Source: Mesostigma viride
Lineage: Eukaryota > Streptophyta > Mesostigmatophyceae > Mesostigmatales > Mesostigmataceae
NCBI GenBank assembly: GCA_009746045.1
Contig: RPFO01001389.1
Span: 1 to 24,656, forward strand
Direction of reading: 5' to 3'
DNA: 24,656 nt
This document shows, in pieces, positions 1 through 7,361 of this stretch. Below the pieces are notes generated by a model. It ran no database searches and had not been told where the DNA came from. It worked only from the letters and a program-made list of their open reading frames with translations. The translations under genes were made by a program, and so were the position numbers. The number at the start of each line of letters is the position of its first letter. The stretch's first letter is position 1.

Positions 1-16
1 AAAATCAACAATCAAA

Positions 17-282
17 TGCACGCTGCAGTACGGTCCCTATCTAGGATACTCTAGTACCGTCCAATGACAGGACACTACGTATACTGGGTACTGACATCTG
101 TCACGTACCTCAGTACCCAAAGTACCTATCTAGGGAAACGTATGCGACTCGACTAGCATCCTATCTGCATAGCCCACGTGGTATTTATATTCACATACCA
201 ACGTAGGTTTACAAGGCTTATTCATACGTTGTATTCACAATGCCTTTGAGACTTAGTCTACAGCAAAGCATGGAGACTAACT
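17..282 (-). repeat. 3' LTR (left copy)
   Basis: Begins TGCACGCTGCAG and matches 7189-7454 base for base by eye. On the minus strand it is the 3' LTR. It starts with TG on the plus strand, but the shared part ends in AACT, not CA. Since the other copy is cut at exactly that point by a microsatellite, the true inner LTR edge may lie further in than 282. It contains CACGTG at 175-180, a minus-strand TATAAATAC at 181-189 and a 10-bp hairpin at 85-119. Confidence 0.88.
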
Positions 283-655
283 CCAGTATTGTTTTATTAT
301 TTATTTCTTAATGCAGGTCTGCACCCCCAACATTATTGTTATTGTTTTTAAGTTGATTAGGGGTACAAAAGAGACATGGCTGGTTGAGCCAGGTTGGTTA
401 CAGCTGGCTGTTCTGGCCAGGTGTTATATTGCACATTAAATAAGGTGTACACAGCTGGCTGGTTTGGCCAGTACTGAAGCACACATTAAGTAAATGGATA
501 CAAAGCTTGTGTCCTCAAGCTGCAAATGGATACAAATCTGACCTAGCCAGCACTCACACCCCACAACGAATGTGTTGAATTTTATGGCGCCCAGCAGCTA
601 TCGCTGTGGTAAGGGGGTGTGGTGGTTGTGTACTGTGCTATGGCCAGTCATTTAT
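283..655 (-). other. 3' non-coding region between pol stop and LTR
   Basis: This 373-bp stretch separates the pol stop (656-658) from the left LTR copy. It has no convincing ORF. It holds a 51-bp imperfect tandem repeat (400-501). No clear polypurine tract is visible on the minus strand next to 282; the best short pyrimidine run on the plus strand is near 323-328. Part of it could belong to the LTR, because the other LTR copy is truncated. Confidence 0.6.
400..501. repeat. 51-bp imperfect tandem repeat (two units)
   Basis: Units at 400-450 and 451-501 both begin ACAGCTGGCTG, share TGGCCAG, and continue with CACATTAA about 30 bases in. A weaker, partial third copy (GGCTGGTTGAGCCAG) precedes them at about 378-392. 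They lie in the 3' non-coding part of the retrotransposon. Confidence 0.7.
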
Positions 656-1415
656 TCAAACACTGACTCTGATATCATAGGGGTTCATGTTCTGAAAGAG
701 GAGCTGGTACTGTTGGCCAGCAGCATCCCGCAGCTTCGTGAGAGCGTCTGCTGGGTTGTCCTCATCATCCACATGAGTCCAGCTGGAAAAATAGGTGGCC
801 TCCTGTTTGAGGATCACCCAATCCAGTCAGTGTGGACAGCAGCAGAGACAGATTTCTTGGTTAGAAAACTGATCACAGATTGGCTGTCAGTATAGAGATG
901 TGAGATGACATTGCATGTGCTGCCTGCCTGGGTTTGTAGCCAGGTGAGCATGTGCTGCAGGGAACGAGCATGCAATGCAGCAGACACCACAGCACGACAT
1001 TCAGCTGAGTTGCTGCTGCCAGGTTTTCTGCGGTGTAGCCTGCTGTACCAGGAAGTGAGGGACATGTAATCTGACCTGTTGGTGAGAAAAAACAGCCCTG
1101 ATTCCCGTGCCCCCATCTGATTGATTGTTCTGCTCTCCATGGAGCTGTCCATGACACATTGGATGTGGATGTCTTCCATCAGATTCAGGCCATGGAGGAT
1201 GAGGGGGGGACAGTCATTGACCAACTTCCTGATGTGACTGCATTTGATCTTGACTAGAACATCATGGGTGACCCTGCTGATGACAGCTAAGGGAGCCCCA
1301 CAGATGGCTGACCACCACCCCAGTTTGCCCTGAACAGTGGCACACATATGTAAGGGGAGGTAGTTGTGCAGCAGATCTAGACAATCTTGGATATATTCTG
1401 CAGGAGGGAGAGAGA
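656..1415 (-). CDS. pol: RNase H segment of pol (Copia type), frame-broken
   Basis: This is the C-terminal pol domain that degrades the RNA strand of the RNA-DNA hybrid. Acidic catalytic positions are visible: D in V-M-D-S-S-M (1147-1149), E in S-A-E-C-R-A-V (1000-1002) and D in L-Y-T-D-S-Q-S-V (886-888). These align with the Copia RNase H pattern. The uninterrupted frame runs 1461 to 814 and ends at a premature TGA. One base shift near 822 restores a tail with the hallmark D-E-D-N-P-A-D-A-L-T-K and a natural stop at 656-658. Entry from the RT frame needs a +1 shift at about 1402-1420, in a CTCTCTCCCTCC stretch. Length and motifs are otherwise complete. Identification is secure; activity from this copy is doubtful unless the breaks are sequencing errors. 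Confidence 0.85.
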
Positions 1416-1985
1416 GCAGACCCATGATCTGGCTGCCTATGCAGCTGCAACATGATGCCACAGAACTGGATGGGGGTTGTGCTCAATTCCACCTGTTTGC
1501 CAATCTCATATGATTCCTGGACCTGCTGAATAAAGGTTTCCACCTCAGCTCTAGGCCCACAAATGAGTTGGTCATCTCCATGCCACACAAAGAACAGCAG
1601 TCCAGAGGGGGTGGGTACAACAAAAAAGCATGGGTCCAGGTCATCATACGTGGCCTTGAGCTTTTTGAATACTTCCTCTGCTGAGTCTCTGAAAATTTTT
1701 GGGGCACTGACAAGCCCTTCCACCCCAATGTTGATGATAAGGTGGGGCTCATCAATATAAGGTTTCCACACAGCTGGGGTGTCTACCACGTACACCTTCC
1801 CTTTCCACACAGATTCAGCCTTTTCTGGGTCCCCCCTGAGGAAGGCCCTTTTAATATCAGTGGCTTTGCAGACATAGTCTTGGCCTGCATTGAGGTTGTG
1901 GAGGAATAGGGAGAGCATGATCCTGAGTGAGGTTTGTTGCAGCCCAGGTGTGTATGTTTCCCCTTTTGGCAGTGTGGAGTCCCCT
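1405..1985 (-). CDS. pol: Reverse transcriptase core segment of pol (RVT_2 type)
   Basis: This segment copies element RNA into DNA. It lies in the open frame 2266-1262, but only about 1985-1410 reads as RT in that frame. Motifs in order: A-T-D-I-K-R-A-F-L-R-G, with catalytic Asp at 1856-1858; V-E-G-L-V-S-A-P-K-I-F in the place of the Copia Y-G-L-K-Q-S motif; and F-V-W-H-G-D-D-Q-L-I-C-G, with the Asp pair at 1571-1576. The usual Y-x-D-D box is H-G-D-D here. The upstream part of the domain (K-L-R-L-K-F-V-L-K-Q-K and onward) is in the integrase/protease frame, so the domain itself is split by a -1 frame change at the AAAGGGG run near 1980. Downstream it passes into RNase H after another shift. 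Domain identity is confident. Confidence 0.88.
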
Positions 1986-4371
1986 TTAATTCTGTGACAC
2001 ATGGTCTGGCATGGAAGATTGGGGAGCCCACTTTTTGTGGTTTTTGTTTGAGAACAAATTTTAATCTGAGCTTTTTGGCTCCCTCTGGCACGTCCCATGA
2101 AGGGGTGACAGGCGGTTTGTATTGAGGGTTTTTGGGGTTGGGCAGGACCCATTCCTGCCTGGCTTGGTGGACAATGGCCATCAGCCACTTGGTAAACCCT
2201 TTTTGTGTTTTGCATTCTTGTATGACGTGGGAGATTTGGTGGGGTGAGTGCATGGCTATGTCCCACTTACCCAGCCCAAAGGCTGAGGGATGGAGGAACT
2301 GGCTGTGCACTAACTTGTCCAGATCAGGGATCTCCCCTGGTGCATACTGAGTGTTGACTGCCTTGATGACAGCATCCATACCAGGGACAATACTGGAGAG
2401 AGGGATTTTAAAGTGGTCCAGAGGAACTGCACCCACCCCTGTGACACTGAGCTCATTAGCTGAGATAAGCACCCCAGGATAGGATACAAAAGGTTCCCCC
2501 AACAAGGTGTTACCAGAGTACCCCTCCACCACCTGGAAGGGTGTCTGAATACCAAGTATAGGGAGCATCACTTGTCCCACTACATCCAGTGAGCTTTGGC
2601 CTGAGAAATCCTGCACCCGTGCCCAAAATGAAGGTGCAATCTCAAGACCAGGGATGGCTTGTGCACTGATCACACTGACCTGTGCCTGAGTGTCTATTGC
2701 CAGGGTCCAGGGGTCCTGACTAGTGCACACAGCTGAGACTTTTGCCAACCCTGCGGCCACAGCAGCTTGTTGCTTATGTGACCTGTGTAATGCTTGCAAG
2801 GCGACTGCCAATCTTGACCTCAGAGCGGGAGGGTTGGCAGACAATTTGGTGCCTTGGGGCTGAGCTAATGCTTCCAACCCAGCTACCTCGTGCCTGGTTA
2901 AGCAATCCCCAGGTTGTGAAGTGGGCCTGGCTTCACTGAGGGTGGAAGGGTTCACAGAGGGTGCTGTGGTGCTGTCAACAGCAGTAATTGGTGGCTCAGA
3001 GCTACTGCTGGGCATGCTGGAGTTGCCAGATAGAAGTAGTGAGTCCATGCTTAAAGACTCTTCCCCAGGCACGTCTGCCATGGGAGAATAATACTTCTTA
3101 ATTCTATGACAGCTCACCCTGTGACGCTTCCCATTGATATTGTGCTTGACCTCCACGGTCTTGCTGTTTTTGGTAAATCCACGGATGGTAACTGGACCTA
3201 GCCAAGTTCCAACCTTACCAAAGCTGTTTTCCTTGTAATAGAGAACTTGATCACCTTTTTGGAATACTGGCCTGGAATGGGTTTTATCTTTTTCTGCCAG
3301 TTTTGCTGAGGTTTGTGCACGTGCAGTGTTGTACAGTGCTATCACCTCTGGGGGATATACACCTGCCTGCAGGCCTGCTGGGATTACTTCACCCCACGTG
3401 GCATGCAAGACAGGTCTCATGTTTAGGGTTGTGCACATTTCATGACACCAGAGTGCCCTGTCACAATAGACCCCTGAAGTAGCATCCTTGGAAGGATTTT
3501 TGGCTAGTAGGGTTTTGACAGATCTGATGGTTCTTTCAATGACCCCCTGACCCTCATGATCTTCCAGCCCAGCAATCTCTATTGCTTCACACCCTTCCAG
3601 GTCAGTCAGACAAGAAAATTGTTGATCAAGCAAAATTCTGTCAACTGGGTAGAATCTGGGTAAAGCAATCATGAGTGCAACACGTAGCTGCCCTGCAGAC
3701 ATGCCAGGTAGGGGTTCCATTACTGTGAACCTGGACCATGAGTCTTTTAGGATCAGGTAGGGTTGGACATCTTTGTTGATGTGCATCACATCCCCCACTA
3801 TCATGCCCCTATTGGTGGAAGGAGTTGCAGTATGCCATTTTTGAGGTTTGGGGCTATTGAACTGACATTCTTGACAGTGTTGTCTAGCCAGTTTTACTGC
3901 ATTCCTGAGTTGTTTTCCCATGCTACTACCCCCCAGCCGTCTGGCCAGTTCCTCAGCCACTGTTTCATGACCCATGGCTAGGTGCAGCTGATGAGCAAGC
4001 TCCTTGATATCTATGGAGTTGTCAACAGTAGGGGTTAGTGCTTTTATGTAAGGTTCCAGAACAGGGTGTTGGGAGGACAGTAAGGTTGCTGCCTCAAAAT
4101 CAATTATGCCCTGGTTGCCATCCCCAATGGTAATGAGATCATCATCCTCAGAGTACATAAGGTGAGTGAACTCACATTGATTTGGGTAGCGAGGCCTGTT
4201 GCAACGGCTGCCTGGAGGCCCCAGGGGATGACGTGCGTGCCAGCAGCCCGGGCAGAGATCCACCCCGTTGGCCAGGGAGTCGTTGTTGGGGCAGTTGTGC
4301 CGTGCGTGCCCTCGTTGGAAGCACCTCAGGCACCTTATGGACCCCCCAGGGTTGCCAGGCTGGTTGTTGTT
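1783..4371 (-). CDS. pol: Gag zinc knuckle, integrase, protease and RT N-terminus segment of polyprotein
   Basis: One uninterrupted frame carries four parts. First is the gag zinc knuckle C-x2-C-x4-H-x4-C (4291-4332), followed by a second Cys cluster. Second is integrase: zinc-binding H-x4-H-x30-C-x2-C (3865-3984), then acidic residues in V-G-D-V-M (3790-3792), L-L-D-Q-Q-F (3625-3627) and V-I-E-R-T (3535-3537), then a G-D-Q-V-L-Y-Y and W-L-G-P-V module near 3180-3260, like the SH3/GPY-type C-terminus. Third, after a Ser/Pro-rich linker, comes a retropepsin-like domain with A-I-D-T-Q-A-Q-V-S-V-I-S (Asp at 2692-2694) and a distal N-T-L-L-G-E-P-F (about 2490-2510). Fourth is the start of RT. The frame runs past about 1985 only as nonsense to 1783. 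The listed GTG at 4263 is not the true start: the frame enters from gag through a repeat tract near 4371. Protease after integrase is the oddity. Confidence 0.85.
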   Translation of the reverse strand, partial: NNNQPGNPGGSIRCLRCFQRGHARHNCPNNDSLANGVDLCPGCWHARHPLGPPGSRCNRPRYPNQCEFTHLMYSEDDDLITIGDGNQGIIDFEAATLLSSQHPVLEPYIKALTPTVDNSIDIKELAHQLHLAMGHETVAEELARRLGGSSMGKQLRNAVKLARQHCQECQFNSPKPQKWHTATPSTNRGMIVGDVMHINKDVQPYLILKDSWSRFTVMEPLPGMSAGQLRVALMIALPRFYPVDRILLDQQFSCLTDLEGCEAIEIAGLEDHEGQGVIERTIRSVKTLLAKNPSKDATSGVYCDRALWCHEMCTTLNMRPVLHATWGEVIPAGLQAGVYPPEVIALYNTARAQTSAKLAEKDKTHSRPVFQKGDQVLYYKENSFGKVGTWLGPVTIRGFTKNSKTVEVKHNINGKRHRVSCHRIKKYYSPMADVPGEESLSMDSLLLSGNSSMPSSSSEPPITAVDSTTAPSVNPSTLSEARPTSQPGDCLTRHEVAGLEALAQPQGTKLSANPPALRSRLAVALQALHRSHKQQAAVAAGLAKVSAVCTSQDPWTLAIDTQAQVSVISAQAIPGLEIAPSFWARVQDFSGQSSLDVVGQVMLPILGIQTPFQVVEGYSGNTLLGEPFVSYPGVLISANELSVTGVGAVPLDHFKIPLSSIVPGMDAVIKAVNTQYAPGEIPDLDKLVHSQFLHPSAFGLGKWDIAMHSPHQISHVIQECKTQKGFTKWLMAIVHQARQEWVLPNPKNPQYKPPVTPSWDVPEGAKKLRLKFVLKQKPQKVGSPIFHARPCVTELKGTPHCQKGKHTHLGCNKPHSGSCSPYSSTTSMQAKTMSAKPLILKGPSSGGTQKRLNLCGKGRCTW
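2430..2720 (-). CDS. Retropepsin-like aspartic protease domain placed between integrase and RT
   Basis: This domain lies inside the segment above and is listed separately because of its position. It has the two landmarks of a retroviral-type protease about 60 residues apart: a hydrophobic-hydrophobic-D-T-x-A-x-V-S-V-I-S active-site loop, and a later L-L-G-x-P-F element preceded by the hydrophobic stretch V-V-G-Q-V-M-L-P-I-L-G. Such proteases work as dimers and cut the Gag-Pol polyprotein. The third active-site residue is Gln in place of the near-invariant Gly (D-T-Q instead of D-T/S-G), so catalysis may be lost or altered. No other D-T/S-G candidate is visible in gag before the integrase. Moderate-to-good confidence on family, low on activity. 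Confidence 0.72.
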
Positions 4372-5569
4372 GTGTTGTTGTTGTTGTTGTTTCCCTGCTG
4401 GGACCGGTTCTGGCCCTGCTGGGACCTGTTGTTGTTGTTGTTTTGGCCCTGTTGGGACCTGTTGTTATTGTTGCCCTGCTGGGACCTGTTGTTGTTGTTG
4501 TTGTTGTTGTTGTTGGGGTTGCCATGCAGGGGCACACGGTGCCACGTGTTGCCACGCCCCTGAGAGCCACTGCCCCCTTGGTGGGAGGACTTGTGGGTCT
4601 TGGGTGCCCCCCCTGGCTGGCCTGCCCCTTGCGTTTGTGGCCTTGGACACCCTGGACCTTGGGGTCCTGGGCCTGGTTGTTGCCAGTACCCAGGGGGTCC
4701 ACTGCCTCCTCGATATAGAGCATGGCAGCTCTGAAGTTGTCCCAGAGGGACTTGAGGCCTGTAAGCAGGGTAGCCAGGACAGAAGGTTGCAAATTAGCTT
4801 TTGTTAGCCAGGTGTGGATGAGATACCTTGGTTGGAGCTTGAGAAGCTCAAGGTCTTTCTCAATCATTACCCTGTATGTTTTTGCATCCCCAGAGAGGTT
4901 ATTCTTGTTCACCTTATATGCAGCAAGCCAGTTGAAACGTTCTACTGCTTCCATGTGGTTATTGGTAAGCACTAGCTGTTTCAGATCAGTGATAAAGGTA
5001 GGCCACTGTTCAATGGCTGCTTCAGGTGTCAGGGTACGTTCCTGATAGGTTTGAATCAATGCTCTGATTGCAGGAGATGATTGATGGAATGTGGAGGAGG
5101 CCCTGAGAGCCTTAAACTGATGTCTAAGGTTAAGACCTTCCATCCCATACTCCAAAGCAAAAACAAATTGCTTAGCTTGTTCAACAGTGTGACCCTCAGG
5201 CAAGCCAGCAATATTGATTTTGGATTCCTTTTTATGAGGGTTAAACACACCTGTGAGAGGGGGGTTGGCCCTCAAGAAGCTGTCGGTTGCTTGTTGCAGG
5301 CGGGTGGGGTCCAGGTTGATGGTCCCCCGCTCATACCGCGACATCAGGGCGCGCAGGCCCTCGACAGTTTGCAGCTGGTTAGCTGTTAACTGCTGATCTT
5401 GCAACGAGGCCAGCTGGGCCTGGAGAATGGCGAGCTGTTCCAGGACATCCCCGCTCCTTGGGGGGGCCTCAGCAGGCCTGTTGGGTGCCTGTGGCACCTC
5501 TGCACCTCCCCCCAGGGCCTCCTGGGGTCCTGGCCACCCCCCCTGGTTTGGGAGGGGGCCCCAACCCAC
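4172..5569 (-). CDS. gag: Gag central region: capsid-like domain and low-complexity nucleocapsid spacer
   Basis: Gag forms the virus-like particle and packages RNA. From about 5450 to 4680 the frame is a mostly helical, Leu-rich region of ordinary composition (for example F-V-F-A-L-E-Y-G-M-E-G-L and F-N-W-L-A-A-Y-K-V-N), consistent with a capsid domain, though I do not recognise a specific profile. It begins without a good start codon (GTG at 5569) because it continues from an upstream gag piece in another frame. After a G7 run near 4604-4610 the sensible reading moves to a second frame (basic, Ser/His/Gly-rich, then Asn runs with R-S-Q-Q-G repeats, 4372-4535). After about 4371 it moves to a third, which holds the zinc knuckle. 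The last ~430 bp of the listed frame (Thr-rich, G-P-S-R-A) are therefore a shadow. Confidence 0.72.
   Translation of the reverse strand: MGWGPLPNQGGWPGPQEALGGGAEVPQAPNRPAEAPPRSGDVLEQLAILQAQLASLQDQQLTANQLQTVEGLRALMSRYERGTINLDPTRLQQATDSFLRANPPLTGVFNPHKKESKINIAGLPEGHTVEQAKQFVFALEYGMEGLNLRHQFKALRASSTFHQSSPAIRALIQTYQERTLTPEAAIEQWPTFITDLKQLVLTNNHMEAVERFNWLAAYKVNKNNLSGDAKTYRVMIEKDLELLKLQPRYLIHTWLTKANLQPSVLATLLTGLKSLWDNFRAAMLYIEEAVDPLGTGNNQAQDPKVQGVQGHKRKGQASQGGHPRPTSPPTKGAVALRGVATRGTVCPCMATPTTTTTTTTTGPSRATITTGPNRAKTTTTTGPSRARTGPSRETTTTTTQQQPAWQPWGVHKVPEVLPTRARTAQLPQQRLPGQRGGSLPGLLARTSSPGASRQPLQQASLPKSM
4372..4535 (-). repeat. Coding (AAC)n tracts with R-S-Q-Q-G-type repeats in gag
   Basis: GTT/AAC trinucleotide runs alternate with GGTCCCAGCAGGG-type pieces, giving poly-Asn separated by R-S-Q-Q-G(-Q-N) in the frame that best matches the rest of gag. 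The other frames read as poly-Gln or poly-Thr. A run near 4371 is one base short of the trinucleotide period (TTGTTGTGTTGTTG on the plus strand), which marks the frame change into the zinc knuckle. Confidence 0.75.
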
Positions 5570-5599
5570 AGGGCGAACCTGGGGTGGTGGGGGAGGGGG

Positions 5600-5768
5600 A
5601 GGGGGGTCATGGTGGCCCTGGGGGAGCCCGGGGGTGTCCGGGTAACCCCACTGGGTCCAGCCCCATCGGTGGAGGGGCGGGCAGGGGTGTCTGCCTCTGC
5701 TCTCCTCCTGGCCTCCTCCCGCATGAGACGCTTCATCTCCTTGCGTACCTCATGCTCCCGGAGGGCTG
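5600..5768 (-). CDS. gag: Gag linker: charged coiled-coil end and Pro-rich region (displaced frame)
   Basis: The N-terminal gag frame stops at 5733. Shifting frame at about 5765 continues an amphipathic charged helix (L-R-E-H-E-V-R-K-E-M-K-R-L-M-R-E-E-A-R-R) that plainly extends the coiled coil before it. A Pro/Gly-rich linker follows. A second change between about 5590 and 5700, among C and G homopolymers, is needed to reach the capsid-like frame (P-P-P-P-Q-V-R-P-V-G-W). The exact base of that change cannot be fixed by reading. Confidence 0.6.
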
Positions 5769-6965
5769 CCTGAAAGCAGCCTCATCCTCGGGTATGTCAG
5801 GGAGTGGTTCTCCCATGATCATAGCAGGCCGGACTGGACAGTCCGCCTCTTTGCCCTTCCTCGCGCCCAGGGCCAGCAGTCCCTCCTTGTACTGCAGGGG
5901 TTGGGGGGGAGAGGGTTTCTTGCTGGTGGTTTCCAGCGGGGGGGCTTCTTCAGCTACCACCCCATGTTTGGCCAAGATGGCCTCCGTGACCCTGGCTTGG
6001 GTGATGGAGGACATGGTTTTAAAGTGTGCTGACCGAGCAAGCTCGGCCAGGTCTTGACTGTCCGCATAGTGCATGGGATAGTCAGCATTTTTTAAGAGGT
6101 CACGTAACCGCTGGGTGGCCTCGCGGTACGCGTCCGCCATCGCCTGGTGGGTAGCCAGGCGACGGGCGGCTTCCTCTTCATATTCTTGCCGCTTAGCGGC
6201 GAGCCGAAAAGCCGCCTCTCGGCGGACCTCTCGGTCCCGCTGCCGCTCTCGGCGTTCTTCATTTGCCACCAGCGCGGCCTGCTCGACCGCCAGGAGCGCT
6301 GGGGTAAGATTGATCTCAGTCTCCCCATCGGGGAGACTGGCAGTGTCGGATACCTCATCGTCGGACATTGGTTGTCCGGCGATGGGTTCCACAGGTTTTC
6401 GCACCACCCGTGCGAGTTTAATACTCTCCATGTCCTTCTTCTTGCGAAGAAGGGACGCAGAGGGTCGCCCAAACGTTAGCTCAATGTGGTTATGTCCCTG
6501 GGCGAAAGGGACATTAAGGTTTGATGTGGCGGGACGAAAGGTAATCGTCCCGTCCGGTGCCACCGAGGCCGTCTGACGGGGCATACGCTCCCGAAGAGAT
6601 GGCAACGTGGGGCCGGACTGTGGAGCCTCAGTGGGGTTTACCACCGAGGTCTCCGCAGCCATGGCCGCGCCAGCCGTGGTTGCGGCTGGGGCGGCCGCCG
6701 GAGTCGAGGGTAAGCCGGTCTCCCCGGGGGGAGCCGTCTCGGCCTCCGGCCTCGCAGGGGAGGGGGGTAGGTCGGTCGGCTTTGCAGCCGCCGTCCCCTC
6801 GTCCTGGCAACCATTGTGAGTCTTTTTGTTCTTTTTCTTTTTCTTGGAAATGGCCGCATCGCCAGCCGGCTTCTTGTTGTTGTCTCTGGGCATCCGCCGA
6901 TCCTGCCCATCATCATCCTCGTTGTAGGTAAGCTTCTTAGCGACATTCTTGTTCGTGATAGCCAT
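5733..6965 (-). CDS. gag: Gag N-terminal region with basic tract and coiled coil
   Basis: This 410-residue frame starts at an ATG (6963-6965) in a good eukaryotic context (ACCATGGCT), the first minus-strand start after the 5' leader. Residues 41-48 are a Lys-rich tract (S-K-K-K-K-K-N-K-K) that could act as a nuclear localisation or RNA-binding signal. Residues about 50-150 are Ala/Pro-rich and disordered. Residues about 222-300 form a long charged coiled coil (R-R-E-R-Q-R-D-R-E-V-R-R-E-A and similar). The stop at 5733 falls within that helical architecture and looks caused by an indel near 5765. I know no named domain here. Assignment as gag rests on position between the LTR leader and the capsid/zinc-knuckle region. 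Confidence 0.75.
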   Translation of the reverse strand: MAITNKNVAKKLTYNEDDDGQDRRMPRDNNKKPAGDAAISKKKKKNKKTHNGCQDEGTAAAKPTDLPPSPARPEAETAPPGETGLPSTPAAAPAATTAGAAMAAETSVVNPTEAPQSGPTLPSLRERMPRQTASVAPDGTITFRPATSNLNVPFAQGHNHIELTFGRPSASLLRKKKDMESIKLARVVRKPVEPIAGQPMSDDEVSDTASLPDGETEINLTPALLAVEQAALVANEERRERQRDREVRREAAFRLAAKRQEYEEEAARRLATHQAMADAYREATQRLRDLLKNADYPMHYADSQDLAELARSAHFKTMSSITQARVTEAILAKHGVVAEEAPPLETTSKKPSPPQPLQYKEGLLALGARKGKEADCPVRPAMIMGEPLPDIPEDEAAFRQPSGSMRYARR

Positions 6966-7188
6966 GGTAGCAAATAAAATTCAAGTTAGAATGCGGTGGG
7001 ATATATTGCTTGAGAACACTGAAGCTTGGAGCAATGAATTGCTTGGTTCATTAGAAAATAGGTTTACCCTTTATCAACGTTCCTCTCACCGGCTGCGCCG
7101 CCAGTGACCGTTGGGTGCAGACCGTTGGCCCGAGGCCACACGATGACAGGTAGCTGTCTAGTCACTGCATCGTGCGATCACAAATCAA
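6966..7188 (-). other. 5' leader of retrotransposon (between 5' LTR and gag ATG)
   Basis: This 223-bp untranslated leader should hold the primer-binding site directly after the LTR, at 7188 going down. The minus strand there reads TTGATTTGTGATCGCACG, which does not begin TGG and does not resemble the initiator-Met complement common in Copia elements. The primer is therefore unidentified, or the LTR edge is misplaced by a few bases. Confidence 0.6.
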
Positions 7189-7256
7189 TGCACGCTGCAG
7201 TACGGTCCCTATCTAGGATACTCTAGTACCGTCCAATGACAGGACACTACGTATAC

Positions 7257-7291
7257 TGGGTACTGACATCTGTCACGTACCTCAGTACCCA
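7257..7291 (-). other. LTR hairpin, 10-bp perfect stem
   Basis: TGGGTACTGA (7257-7266) and TCAGTACCCA (7282-7291) are perfect inverted repeats around a 15-base loop; the same hairpin is at 85-119. It lies about 60-95 bp downstream of the TATA box, so it would be in the R/U5 part of the transcript. Extra AGTAC boxes surround it. Confidence 0.6.
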
Positions 7292-7346
7292 AAGTACCTA
7301 TCTAGGGAAACGTATGCGACTCGACTAGCATCCTATCTGCATAGCC

Positions 7347-7361
7347 CACGTGGTATTTATA
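7347..7361 (-). promoter_or_regulatory. Candidate LTR core promoter: TATA box plus G-box
   Basis: On the minus strand TATAAATAC (7353-7361) is followed at once by CACGTG (7347-7352). A transcript start about 25-35 bases further along would fall near 7320-7330. The same pair sits at 175-189 in the other LTR. CACGTG is the bZIP/bHLH G-box of green plants. Functional assignment is inference. Confidence 0.5.

Noticed and set aside
572-895. Plus-strand ORFs across the retrotransposon (for example 572-895, 5458-6057, 6115-6576)
   Set aside because: Shadows of the minus-strand gag-pol, which has recognisable domains and motifs.
4465-4650. Poly-Gln ORF upstream of the zinc knuckle
   Set aside because: Same frame as the knuckle but stopped by a TAA at 4465-4467. 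The Asn-rich frame fits the flanking gag better.
7170-7188. Initiator-tRNA primer-binding site next to the 5' LTR
   Set aside because: The sequence inside the LTR does not begin TGG and shows no recognisable tRNA 3'-end complement.
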